Shown here: in pieces, positions 53,553 to 61,860 of the stretch
Position numbering within the stretch: the first letter of the stretch is position 1
Layout: every line of letters starts with the position of its first letter
DNA from: Cupriavidus sp. YR651
GTDB taxonomy: Bacteria; Pseudomonadota; Gammaproteobacteria; Burkholderiales; Burkholderiaceae
DNA length: 64,000 bases
NCBI RefSeq assembly: GCF_900101625.1
Contig: NZ_FMYZ01000012.1
Location: 62,001-126,000, forward strand
Direction: 5' to 3'
Made by a program: the position numbers and the translations under genes
The notes under the pieces: generated by a model
The model's database searches: none
What the model was told of the DNA's origin: nothing
What the model saw: only the letters and a program-made list of their open reading frames with translations

Positions 53553-54197
53553 CTAGAAGAGGTCTTCGCGAATCGCGTAGCGCGTCAACTGGGCAATGCC
53601 CTTGACCTGAAGCTTGGCCATGATGTGCTCGCGATGGGTACCCACCGTCTTGCCGCTGATGTGCAGCCGTTCGGCGATCTCCCGGGTGGAGTGCCCCTCC
53701 ACCAGCAACTGCAGGATCTGCCGCTCGCGCGTGCTGAGCTGCGCGCTCGGCTCGATCGAGCCGTGGTGCCGCGCGCGGCGCAGGCTGGCGACCATCGCGG
53801 TGGCTACCTCGGGACTGAGATAGGAACGCCCTCCCGCCACCGTGCGGATGGCCTTGCCGAGTTCGTCGCAGGCGCAATCCTTGAGCAGGTAGCCAAGCGC
53901 GCCGGCGTCCAGCGCGGCGGCGATCATGCGCTGCTCGCCATGCGCCGAGAGGCACAGGACGCGCGCCGAGGGCACGTCCGACACGATGCGGCAGAGCGCG
54001 TCGATGCCGTTGAGTATCGGCATGCCGAGATCGAGGGCGATCACGTCCGGGAGCAAGGCCTGCGCCATGCGCAAGGCTTCCATGCCGTCGCCGGCCTGGC
54101 CGATGACGGTCATGTCCGCTTCGCGCTCAAGCAAGGCGGCAAGTCCCTCCCGGAAGAGCGTGTGATCGTCGGCAAGCAAGACACGGGTGTGCGGCAT
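53553..54197 (-). CDS. NarL/LuxR-type response regulator
   Basis: Two-domain regulator of 214 residues. Receiver: LLADDHTLFREGL, phospho-acceptor in VIALDLGMPILNGID near residue 53, and the conserved Lys in GYLLKDC. The C-terminal LuxR-type helix-turn-helix has LSTRERQILQLLVEGHSTRE and IAERLHISGKTVGTHREHI. The ATG at 54197 lies 2 bases after the kinase stop; a TTG at 54203 would overlap it. It is probably the regulator of the downstream paralogue operon. Confidence 0.93.
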   Translation of the reverse strand: MPHTRVLLADDHTLFREGLAALLEREADMTVIGQAGDGMEALRMAQALLPDVIALDLGMPILNGIDALCRIVSDVPSARVLCLSAHGEQRMIAAALDAGALGYLLKDCACDELGKAIRTVAGGRSYLSPEVATAMVASLRRARHHGSIEPSAQLSTRERQILQLLVEGHSTREIAERLHISGKTVGTHREHIMAKLQVKGIAQLTRYAIREDLF

Positions 54198-54199
54198 GC

Positions 54200-55039
54200 T
54201 CAATCTCGCCGCATGGTGTGGATTCCGTCGCGGTGCACCGGGCCGCCGGCATCGCCGCCCGCCGCCCGCCAGTGCCCCGTGGGCATCACGATGCGCACGT
54301 GCGTGCCGCTGCCGTGCGCGGAGCCCACTTCGAGGCGTGCCCCCAGCGCGCGAAGCTGTGCCGCGCTGCTGGGCAGGCCAAAACCGCCCCCGGCACTTCC
54401 CTTGCCGGCAACTGAGCCCGGATCGAAGCCACAGCCGTCGTCCTCCACGCTGACCGTGACGTGGCCGTGCTCACAGGCCGTACGCACCCACACCTGGGAT
54501 GCGCCGCTATGCTTGCGAACGTTGGCAAGCAACTCCTTCACCACGCGCAGCAACACCGCGGTGGCGGCTTGCTCAAGCGGCACCTGGGGGCCGCGCAGAT
54601 CCAGCAGCAGGCGGGGAACCCCGCTCGATCCGTCCCCTGCGCGATGCGCCAGGCTACGCAGCGCATCGTCTAGCGGCCCCTGTGCCAGCAGGCCAAGGCC
54701 GAGATCGATCGTCGCCGCGCGTACGCTGGCGGCAGCCTCCGCCACCAGCGTACGCGCCTCGTCGATCAGCGCGCGTGCCTGCGGCGGGCATGCCAGCGTC
54801 TCCAACTGGCCCAGCCGCAATAGCGCGAGGGCAAGCGCCTGGCCCACTTCGTCGTGCAGGCTGCAGGCGATGCGCTGCCGCTCGCACTCCCGGGCCGCAT
54901 GGCTGGCGTCGAGGATGGCCTGCTGTTGCTCGCGCCGCCGCCCGCGCACTGGACGATTGGCCTGGTACGCGGGCCTGCGCCCTGGGACAAGCCCGTCACT
55001 GCCCCCGGGCGCCGCCCCGGCATTCTTGTTTCGCAACAT
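54200..55039 (-). CDS. Soluble NarX-type sensor histidine kinase
   Basis: Histidine kinase of 279 residues with the HisKA_3 type phospho-acceptor region ERQRIACSLHDEVGQALALA (His near 62) and an HATPase domain with VVKELLANVRKHSGA and VEDDGCGFD. It has no membrane segment and no sensor domain before the H-box, only about 40 basic, Pro-rich residues, so it senses a cytoplasmic cue or a partner protein. AGGGGGCAGGC is before the ATG. It overlaps or touches the regulator gene, so they form one operon. Confidence 0.92.
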   Translation of the reverse strand: MLRNKNAGAAPGGSDGLVPGRRPAYQANRPVRGRRREQQQAILDASHAARECERQRIACSLHDEVGQALALALLRLGQLETLACPPQARALIDEARTLVAEAAASVRAATIDLGLGLLAQGPLDDALRSLAHRAGDGSSGVPRLLLDLRGPQVPLEQAATAVLLRVVKELLANVRKHSGASQVWVRTACEHGHVTVSVEDDGCGFDPGSVAGKGSAGGGFGLPSSAAQLRALGARLEVGSAHGSGTHVRIVMPTGHWRAAGGDAGGPVHRDGIHTMRRD

Positions 55040-55074
55040 GCCTGCCCCCTTGAACCAACGAACTCACCCGCGCG

Positions 55075-55120
55075 CGAAAATCTCTTCTTAATATTATTCA
55101 ATTGACATACAGTTCCATGA
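55075..55120 (-). promoter_or_regulatory. AT-rich promoter region of the kinase-regulator operon
   Basis: A short island of A/T (centred on about 55085-55105, with AATAAT and TATTAA on the minus strand) in otherwise GC-rich DNA, 50-70 bases before the kinase ATG. It is the likely promoter; no precise -35 element can be assigned. Confidence 0.35.
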
Positions 55121-55246
55121 ATCCCGCGCCAGCTCTGGCTTTCCGGACTTCGCGGTCAAGCCTTGCGCAGCATCATCCCGTCGCGCGCACGCGCCTTGCA
55201 ATACTGCCAATGCCGTATCTCCGTTAGCACGGAGCCAGGGATTCAC

Positions 55247-55546
55247 TCATGGCGCCAGCAGGCCATGACGCAGGAAATAGATCGCCACGCCGGCCGCATT
55301 GCCCACGCCGAGTTTCCGGTACAGGTTCTCCCGATGCTTCCGCACGGTCAGGTTGCTCAGGCCGAGTTCCCTGGCAATCTGCTTGCTGGTATGCCCCGCC
55401 GCTACCCGTTGCGCAATGTCACGCTCGCGCTGCGTCAGCACAGCCGGTGGCACGCCCGCCGGATGCGCCGCCATTGCCGTCTCGATGGGCCGCGCGAGAT
55501 CGACGAAAGCCGTGCGCCACCGCGTAGGCGGCAAGCTGCGCCGCAT
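55247..55546 (-). CDS. LuxR-type HTH protein, second of a pair
   Basis: A 99-residue product made of little more than a GerE/LuxR-type DNA-binding domain: LTQRERDIAQRVAAGHTSKQ, IARELGLSNLTVRKHRENLY, RKLGVGNAAGVAIYFLRHG. No receiver or ligand domain. ATG 55546 lies inside the end of the upstream HTH ORF and has no clear ribosome site, so the real start may differ, or the two ORFs may be one gene broken by a frameshift. Confidence 0.7.
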   Translation of the reverse strand: MRRSLPPTRWRTAFVDLARPIETAMAAHPAGVPPAVLTQRERDIAQRVAAGHTSKQIARELGLSNLTVRKHRENLYRKLGVGNAAGVAIYFLRHGLLAP

Positions 55547-55715
55547 TGCGCAAGCCCGTCTTGGCCAGCAAGTTGCTGCGATGCTTGCGGGCGGTCAGCA
55601 CGCTGATCTGCAATTCAGCGGCGACAGCGCGGCAACTCATGCCGGATGCGATCAGCCCCAGGACTTCACGTTCGCGCTGCGTCAGCGTGGCGGAGAGAAT
55701 GCGTTGAGCCTGCAT
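55419..55715 (-). CDS. LuxR-type HTH protein, first of a pair
   Basis: A 98-residue frame from ATG 55715. Residues 8-65 are a LuxR-type helix-turn-helix: LTQREREVLGLIASGMSCRA, VAAELQISVLTARKHRSNLL, AKTGLRNAAQLAAYAVAHGF. After that point the frame turns into Arg/Gly-rich sequence of low protein quality, while the neighbouring frame continues sensibly (VDLARPIETAMAAHPAGVPP) into the second HTH ORF. So the genuine coding part probably ends or shifts frame near 55525. Confidence 0.65.
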   Translation of the reverse strand: MQAQRILSATLTQREREVLGLIASGMSCRAVAAELQISVLTARKHRSNLLAKTGLRNAAQLAAYAVAHGFRRSRAAHRDGNGGASGGRATGCADAARA

Positions 55716-55745
55716 GTGTTGCCTGGGACGGGATGAAGCTCGCAA

Positions 55746-56323
55746 TTCTGGCAGATGGCAGCCCGCCGGGTGACGCGACGGACAGCGTCATGCCCGCGCG
55801 CCACCCGGCGGAAAAGCCGGTCGCAGGCCAAGGGCCGGGTGGGCGCGGCCACCATGCGGAACGGTTATGACCGCATCGCTACGAATCCAGTAACTGACGA
55901 GAAAATTGTCGTGCCCGGCAAAGCTGGGGATGTGTCCATGCTAGTCGATGGCCAGTGAGTCAAGTATTCCGATGGAGCCCTGTTGGCGTAAGTTTCAATG
56001 CTCCGAAAGAGACAACCGCAGGCAACCAACTGATGGTATTGGGACCCGCAGGTCCGGCCGGCGTGTGCGCCGGACATCGAGGACGGCAGTCGACGCCAGT
56101 GACCCTCCCATAAACGGCGGCGGACACCTGCCTTCTGCAAGCTCCCGGTCTTGTTGGACGTCACTGTCAAAGCAGTCGCAACAGCCGCGAGGCGACGGCC
56201 TTGGCACGCGTAGTTTCAGCGCCATGTTGTGTTGTTTCTTTCGCTGTGTACGTTTTGTAACCGGCAGTTACGAGTAGAATGCGCACCGCGGCGCGCCCCC
56301 AAGGCGGGCCGCCCGTGATTGCA
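55746..56323. other. Gene-poor stretch between the LuxR pair and the riboswitch
   Basis: Nearly 580 bases with no convincing gene. A short plus-strand frame at 55853-55958 ends DEKIVVPGKAGDVSMLVDGQ and could be the tail of a lost gene. A weak promoter for the downstream TonB operon is TTTTGT (56253-56258), 16-base spacer, TAGAAT (56275-56280). The base composition is lower in GC than the flanking genes. Confidence 0.4.
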
Positions 56324-56540
56324 GGTGCCAACGATTCTTTCATTGGTTAAACGGGAAACAGGTGCGCCGCCCTGAAGCGGCAATGCCTGTGCTGCCCCCG
56401 CAACGGTAAGCAGGTTAGGGAACTGTCATGCCGATCCATCGGATCGGCGGCCACTGCGCAGGATTCATTGGCGTGGGAAGGCGACGGATTTCCGGGAGCG
56501 CACGCTCCCGCCTGCCAGCCCGGATACCGGCCTGTCGTCA
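56324..56540 (+). ncRNA. Cobalamin riboswitch
   Basis: Leader RNA with the conserved parts of the AdoCbl-type riboswitch in order: GGTGCC at 56324, AACGGGAAACAGGTG (56350-56364), GCTGCCCCCGCAACGGTAAG (56391-56410), GCCACTGCGCAGGATTC (56450-56466), TGGGAAGGCGACGG (56474-56487), and the B12-box-like GCCAGCCCGGATACCGGCC (56514-56532). It ends about 40 bases before the TonB receptor ATG, so binding of cobalamin should block expression. Confidence 0.95.
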
Positions 56541-56582
56541 ACATCGACATTTTCCGTCCGGGCGGGGTCGTCCGGCTTCACG

Positions 56583-58793
56583 ATGAAATACAACCTGTCT
56601 GCGCATTCCGCTGGCCGCCCGCGCTCGGCTCAAACTTCGTCACGTGTGGCACGTGGAAGTCGGCCTCGTGTTCTGGCCGTATCTCTTGGCACCATTGCCA
56701 GCCTGAATCTTCCCAACGCTTTTGCCCAGGAGGCATCCGACAAGAAGGATGCGTCGCTGCCACCAGTGGTAGTCAGTGAGAACGCCCAGCCGGGCATGGC
56801 GTTGTCCAGGCCCGAATTCACCGGCAGCCGCATGGGCCTGACGCCGCTGGAAACGCCGGCGAGCGTGGAGGTCCTCAGCGGCGAGACGATTCGTGCGCGT
56901 GGCGATCAGACCGTGCGGGAAGCCGTCACCCGCGCCACCGGTATCACCGGTAACCCGGCCCCCGGCAATGGCGGCACGTCGCTGACCGCGCGCGGTTTCG
57001 CGGGCCAGGGCTCGGTCATGCAACTGCTGGACGGCACGCGCATGTACGTGGCGTCGGGCACGGTGACGTTCCCGTTCGATACCTGGTCCGTCGACCGCAT
57101 CGAGGTGCTGCGCGGCCCGGCCTCCGTGATGTACGGCGAGGGGGCGATTGGCGGCGTGGTCAACGTCGTGCAGAAGAAGCCAATCCGAGGGCCGATCGAG
57201 AACGAACTGCAGATCACGGGCGGCACCGAGAAGACTGCGCGTGTGGCCTTCGACAGCGGTGGCAAGATCAACGACAACCTGTCATACCGCTTCGCCACCG
57301 CGGCCAACCGCTCGGCGGGCTGGGTGGACCGCGGCGATTCCAACAATCTGATGGTGTCGGCTTCGGTGCGGCTGGACGTGAATCCGGAATTCAACCTGAC
57401 GTTGTCTTATGACGACGGCACCCAGCATCCGCAGCAATACCTGGGTACGCCGCTGGTCAATGGCAGCCTGGACACCTCGCTGCGCAAGAAGAACTACAAC
57501 GTTGGCGATGCCGAAATCAGCTATCGCGACCGCTGGACGCGCCTGAATGCCGAATGGACGCCCAACGACCGCGTGAAGGTGCGCAACCAGTTCTATTACC
57601 TGACCAGCCATCGCCACTGGCGCGACAGCGAGACCTACACCTATCTGCCGGCGACGTCGCAGGTGCGCCGCACCGACTACCTGGAAATCCTGCATGACCA
57701 GGAGCAGGTGGGTGACCGCGCCGACGTGACCGTGCACAGCAAGCTGCTCGGGCTCGACAACACGACGACGGTTGGCTTTGACATCAACAAGATCAACTTC
57801 ACGCATTCGAACAATTCGCCTTATGGTGGGACGTCGACCGTGAATGCACGCGATTTCGATCCGGGCCTGTTCTTCAGCCCGCCGGGTATCGTCACCTCGC
57901 CGCGTTTCCGTACCAACACCACGCAGTACGCGCTGTTCGGCGAACACCGCATCGCCTTCACGCCGCAGTGGTCGGTCATCGGCGGCGTGCGCTTCGATCA
58001 CGCCGAACTGACACGCACCGATCTGCTGGCTGGCTCGGCCTGGGAAAAGACGTTTGCCAACACCACGTGGCGTGTGGGCACGGTCTATCAGTTCACACCG
58101 AGCCTGGCGGTCTATGCGCAGTACGCCACGGCCACGGATCCGCTGGGCGCGCTGATCACCACGTCGGACGCGCAACGCAACTTCAATCTCGCCACGGGTA
58201 AGCAGGTGGAAGTGGGCGTCAAGCAGGCGTTCTGGGGTAATCGTGGCGAATGGACCTTCGCGGCCTACGAGATCCGCAAGAACGACCTGCTGTCGCGCGA
58301 TCCCGTGAACCCGGCTATCACGCAACAGGTCGGTGAACAGTCGTCGCGCGGTCTGGAGGCATCGGCCAGCGTGGAACTGCTGCGCGGCTTGCGTCTGGAT
58401 ATCAACGGTACCGTGCTGCGGGCGCGCTACGAGGACTTCAACGAGTCCGTGGGTGGCGTGCTGGTGTCGCGTGCCGGCAATGTGCCTGCCAGCGTGCCGC
58501 AGCAGGCGGCCAATGCATGGCTGACGTGGACCTTCCTGCCGCAATGGACGTTCGGCGCGGGCCTGCGCTATGTGGGCGGCCGCTATGCCGACACGGCGAA
58601 CCGGGTGCGCGTGCCCAGCTATACAACGGTCGATACCGTACTGTCATGGCGCGTGACCAAACAAACGGCACTGACAGTGCGCGTCTACAACCTGTTCAAC
58701 AAGGACTACGCCGAATCGGTTTCCAACGGCGGCCAGCAATGGCTGCTCGGCCGTCCGCGCGCGGCGGAGTTGTCGGCCAACTTCTACTTCTGA
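56583..58793 (+). CDS. TonB-dependent receptor of the siderophore type, under a B12 riboswitch
   Basis: Outer-membrane receptor of 736 residues. Signal region up to about residue 48 (ending NAFAQ), TonB box region near 58-65 (LPPVVVSE), plug with ETPASVEVLSGETI, SLTARGFAGQGSVMQLLDGT and RIEVLRGPASVMYGEGAIGG, then a 22-strand barrel ending in ELSANFYF. The plug matches ferric-siderophore receptors (FhuE/FoxA/FpvA type) more than BtuB. The cobalamin riboswitch suggests that the ligand is a corrinoid or that the gene is otherwise tied to B12 status. The downstream gene is a PepSY protein. The ATG is close to the end of the leader. Confidence 0.9.
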   Translation: MKYNLSAHSAGRPRSAQTSSRVARGSRPRVLAVSLGTIASLNLPNAFAQEASDKKDASLPPVVVSENAQPGMALSRPEFTGSRMGLTPLETPASVEVLSGETIRARGDQTVREAVTRATGITGNPAPGNGGTSLTARGFAGQGSVMQLLDGTRMYVASGTVTFPFDTWSVDRIEVLRGPASVMYGEGAIGGVVNVVQKKPIRGPIENELQITGGTEKTARVAFDSGGKINDNLSYRFATAANRSAGWVDRGDSNNLMVSASVRLDVNPEFNLTLSYDDGTQHPQQYLGTPLVNGSLDTSLRKKNYNVGDAEISYRDRWTRLNAEWTPNDRVKVRNQFYYLTSHRHWRDSETYTYLPATSQVRRTDYLEILHDQEQVGDRADVTVHSKLLGLDNTTTVGFDINKINFTHSNNSPYGGTSTVNARDFDPGLFFSPPGIVTSPRFRTNTTQYALFGEHRIAFTPQWSVIGGVRFDHAELTRTDLLAGSAWEKTFANTTWRVGTVYQFTPSLAVYAQYATATDPLGALITTSDAQRNFNLATGKQVEVGVKQAFWGNRGEWTFAAYEIRKNDLLSRDPVNPAITQQVGEQSSRGLEASASVELLRGLRLDINGTVLRARYEDFNESVGGVLVSRAGNVPASVPQQAANAWLTWTFLPQWTFGAGLRYVGGRYADTANRVRVPSYTTVDTVLSWRVTKQTALTVRVYNLFNKDYAESVSNGGQQWLLGRPRAAELSANFYF

Positions 58794-58802
58794 GGTGGAA
58801 TC

Positions 58803-60251
58803 GTGTGGCGCAAGACCAAGCGCTGGCTGTACCTGATCCATCGCTGGATGGGGATCGCGGGTTGCCTGCTGATTGCGATGTGGTTCGGCTCGGGACTGGT
58901 CATGATGTACGTGGGCTTTCCCGCGCTGACCGACGCCGAACGGCTTGCGGCGCTGCCAGCGATCGATGCCAGCCGCGTCGTCGTCGCGCCCGATGCAGCC
59001 ATGCAGGCTGCGGGTCTGGACCAGTATCCCCGCGGCCTGCGGCTTGAGATGGCGGGCGACCTGCCGGTCTATCGCATGATCGATGGCAAGGGCCAGCCTC
59101 ACACGGTGTCGGCAGTCGATGGCCGCGTGATCGACCGCGTCGACGCGGATACGGCCCGGGCCACCGCGCAGCGGTTTGCCGGCAAGCCCGCGCGATGGCT
59201 GGAGACGGCGGAACGCGACCAGTGGACGGTGCCAAACGGGCTCAACGCCTGGCGGCCGCTCCATCGCATCGCCATCGACGACGACGCGGGCACCGAGCTG
59301 TATGTCTCCGCGAAAACGGGCGAGGTCATGCGCGACACGCACCGCGCCGAACGGCTCTGGAACTGGCTGGGCTCGGTCCCTCACTGGCTCTACTTCACGC
59401 CGATCCGCAAGGACCCGCCGCTGTGGCGGCAGGTGGTGTTGTGGACGTCCGGCCCGTGTGTCGTGGTGGCCATCACCGGTATCTGGATCGGCTGGCTGCG
59501 GCTGCGTGTGCGGCGCCGCTTCGCCCACGGCAGCATGGCGGGCGCGTCGCCGTATCACGGCTGGATGGCGTGGCATCACGTGGCCGGACTCATCGGCTCG
59601 CTGTTCTTGCTGTTCTGGCTGATCTCGGGATGGTTGTCCGTCAATCCGAACCAGTGGTTCAACGGGCGCGGATTCGATGGTGCGGCATTGCAGCGCTATG
59701 CCGGGCACCACGCGGCATCCTTCCCCGCTCCGGCGTGGCAAGCGATTCGACAGGGCGATGGAGCACGCGAGATTCGCATGAACTGGGTCGGAGGTGCCCC
59801 TGTACTGCTGGTGGCATCAGGCGAGGGCAATACTCAGGCGCTTGATCCGCGCAGTGGTCTTCCCTTGCAATGGGATCGTGGCGCACTGATTCGCTCTGCG
59901 GCCACGCTGCTACCCGCAGCCAGCATCGCATCCAGTGATGTGCAGACGGAACCGGACGCCTACTGGTACAGCCACCACAACCCGCGCCAACTACCTGTGC
60001 TGCGCGTCGGCTTCGACGATACGGACCATACGTGGGCCTATATTCACCCGACGACTGGCCAGGTGATTGGCCGAAGCGACGATAGCCGCCGCGCGTACCG
60101 CTGGCTGTTCAACGCAGTCCACAGCTATGACTTCGTGACGCTGACACACCATCGACCATGGTGGGATGCGGTGATGTGGGCGTTGTCGATCGTAGGTCTG
60201 GTGATGTCGGTCAGCGGCGTCGTGGTCGGCTGGCGGCGGTTGCGTCGCTGA
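58803..60251 (+). CDS. PepSY-domain inner-membrane protein
   Basis: Membrane protein of 482 residues with four hydrophobic segments (about 8-40, 212-235, 262-285 and 455-478) and PepSY-type periplasmic domains between them. Relatives such as FoxB/PiuB act with siderophore receptors, probably reducing the imported metal complex. The GTG start at 58803 is preceded by GAGGTGG and lies 9 bases after the receptor stop, so both are under the riboswitch. His-rich motifs (IHRWMG, HHVAGLIGS, HSYDFVTLTHHRPWW) could bind haem or metal. Confidence 0.9.
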   Translation: MWRKTKRWLYLIHRWMGIAGCLLIAMWFGSGLVMMYVGFPALTDAERLAALPAIDASRVVVAPDAAMQAAGLDQYPRGLRLEMAGDLPVYRMIDGKGQPHTVSAVDGRVIDRVDADTARATAQRFAGKPARWLETAERDQWTVPNGLNAWRPLHRIAIDDDAGTELYVSAKTGEVMRDTHRAERLWNWLGSVPHWLYFTPIRKDPPLWRQVVLWTSGPCVVVAITGIWIGWLRLRVRRRFAHGSMAGASPYHGWMAWHHVAGLIGSLFLLFWLISGWLSVNPNQWFNGRGFDGAALQRYAGHHAASFPAPAWQAIRQGDGAREIRMNWVGGAPVLLVASGEGNTQALDPRSGLPLQWDRGALIRSAATLLPAASIASSDVQTEPDAYWYSHHNPRQLPVLRVGFDDTDHTWAYIHPTTGQVIGRSDDSRRAYRWLFNAVHSYDFVTLTHHRPWWDAVMWALSIVGLVMSVSGVVVGWRRLRR

Positions 60252-60263
60252 CTGGCTGGTTGA

Positions 60264-61715
60264 TCAATCGTCGGCAAATCGGTATGACACCAGCGACTCC
60301 GTGTTGCTGTCCACAAGGATCGTCTTGCCGGCCGGCGGAAACGCCCGCTGCACACAGTTTTCCCGTGGGCACACACGGCAGCCGGGCCCGATTGGCACAA
60401 CGTCGGATGGGTGTTCGATGTCAATGTGGTCTGCGTAGACGAGTTCGCGCGCGTGCGCCAGTTCGCAGCCAAGGCCGATGGCGAACAGCTTGCGTCGCGT
60501 GCGGTAGCCACCGCCGCCGCGTTCGATCGTTCTGGCAATGCCGAAGTAGCGGATGCCGTCGGGCATCTCCGCGATCTGCGTGAGAATCCGGCCTGGCTGC
60601 GCGAACGCCTCATGTACGTGCCAGAGCGGGCATGCGCCGCCGTGCCGGGCAAAGTGGAATGACGTCGCGCTCTGCCGCTTCGAAATGTTCCCTGCCTGAT
60701 CCAGGCGTATGAAGTAGAACGGCACGCCCCGGGCGTTGGGGCGCTGCATCGTCGACAGGCGATGGCATATCGTCTCGATGCTCACCTGAAAGTGCTGCTG
60801 TAGCAATTCGATGTCATATCTCACGCGCCGGGCGGCATCGAGAAAGCCGCCATACGGTAGCAGCATGGCGCCGGCAAAGTAGTGCGAGAGCCCCTGTCGC
60901 GCGAGTTCCCGAGTGGAGGCGTCGGAGAACCCGGCACGCCCGATTTCGCCTTCGATGACGTCGCCATGCATCAGTAGCGCGTACTGTGTCGCAAGCTGGA
61001 ATGCCTGTTGCGCGTCACTGAGTCCGGCACGCAGCGCGATCTGTCGGCGGGCGGGATCGAAGCGGCGCAGCCATCCGCCAGCGTCCTCCGCCTCGGTGAC
61101 TGTGACGCCGAAGCCATCGCGCAGCAATTTCTGTAGCGGCGCGCTTCGGCCGCCCGGTGTCAGGTTCGCCGACGCCGCCAACTCTTCCGCGAGGACGTCG
61201 AGCGCATCCAGGTAGTTGTTTTCGCGATTGAAATGATCCCGCACTTCTTCGTGGGGGAGTGGCGCCGCAACCTCACGCAGCATGTCCGATCGGGCGTCCG
61301 GGCCAAGTTCGCCATAGAAGCGGTCGACGGCCTGCGCGTATTCGTCCCGCAGCCGCCCGTGCCGCGCATAGAGACTCAGGAACGCCTCGACCAGATCGGG
61401 TGCCTGCTCGGTCATCCTTTGCAGCGCGGCTGGTGCAATCGTGCTTGACCAGACCGTGCGATCCCGCAATGCGACGTCAAGCTCGGCAAGCTGGCGTTGG
61501 TCCTGCTCCTCCGAAAACTGCCCGACATCGCCGCCAAACACCTCGGCAAGTTTCAGCAACACCGCAGCCGTGACCGGGCGCTGGTTGTTTTCGATCTGGC
61601 TGATGTAGCTCAGTGACAGGGACAAGCGGCTTGCCAGCGTCACCTGACTCCATTCCCGCTGCTCGCGCAGTCTCCGTACGCGCGCGCCGACAAATATCTT
61701 TCTCGACTTCGTCAT
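60264..61715 (-). CDS. ScfR-type (short-chain fatty acyl) XRE regulator
   Basis: Regulator of 483 residues. Residues 8-65 are an XRE helix-turn-helix (LREQREWSQVTLASRLSLSL, SYISQIENNQRPV). The long C-terminal part is of the RamB/PrpR/PccR kind (IrrE-like and DUF2083 domains), with FYFIRLDQAGNISKRQSATS, CPLWHVHEAFAQPGRI and the Cys cluster CRVCPRENC near 449. Such regulators sense acyl-CoA and control propionyl- or acetyl-CoA pathways. It is divergent from mmsA and an acyl-CoA dehydrogenase, which it probably controls. Confidence 0.9.
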   Translation of the reverse strand: MTKSRKIFVGARVRRLREQREWSQVTLASRLSLSLSYISQIENNQRPVTAAVLLKLAEVFGGDVGQFSEEQDQRQLAELDVALRDRTVWSSTIAPAALQRMTEQAPDLVEAFLSLYARHGRLRDEYAQAVDRFYGELGPDARSDMLREVAAPLPHEEVRDHFNRENNYLDALDVLAEELAASANLTPGGRSAPLQKLLRDGFGVTVTEAEDAGGWLRRFDPARRQIALRAGLSDAQQAFQLATQYALLMHGDVIEGEIGRAGFSDASTRELARQGLSHYFAGAMLLPYGGFLDAARRVRYDIELLQQHFQVSIETICHRLSTMQRPNARGVPFYFIRLDQAGNISKRQSATSFHFARHGGACPLWHVHEAFAQPGRILTQIAEMPDGIRYFGIARTIERGGGGYRTRRKLFAIGLGCELAHARELVYADHIDIEHPSDVVPIGPGCRVCPRENCVQRAFPPAGKTILVDSNTESLVSYRFADD

Positions 61716-61804
61716 TTCACAACCTTCACAAAATTACGGGAGGGATTGCGAAGATCTTCACAGGTATTCTCTTTTACTTCAGTAAGTTGTGTGGGTTTGT
61801 GAAG
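61715..61804. promoter_or_regulatory. Repeated TTCACA half-sites between scfR-type gene and mmsA
   Basis: TTTCACAA (61715-61722), CTTCACAAA (61724-61732), a palindrome GAAGATCTTC (61750-61759) running into another CTTCACA, and the inverted TTTGTGAAG (61796-61804). The first copy touches the regulator's start codon, which suggests autoregulation together with control of mmsA. Confidence 0.55.
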
Positions 61805-61860
61805 ATTGCGAGTAGATTTTCTCCGAGTTTGATGTCGATGTCGAGCCAACCGGAGACCCC

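Noticed and set aside
53625..55091. 488-codon plus-strand frame opposite the response regulator and kinase
   Set aside because: Antisense shadow of two genes with intact signature motifs.
55853..55958. 35-codon plus-strand frame ending DVSMLVDGQ
   Set aside because: Could be a gene tail, but it is too short, has no homology that I recognise and no ribosome site; left as a remark in the intergenic entry.
47340..56300. Mobile genetic element with defined ends
   Set aside because: No integrase, transposase, tRNA target or flanking direct repeat was found, so only an acquired-looking region is claimed.
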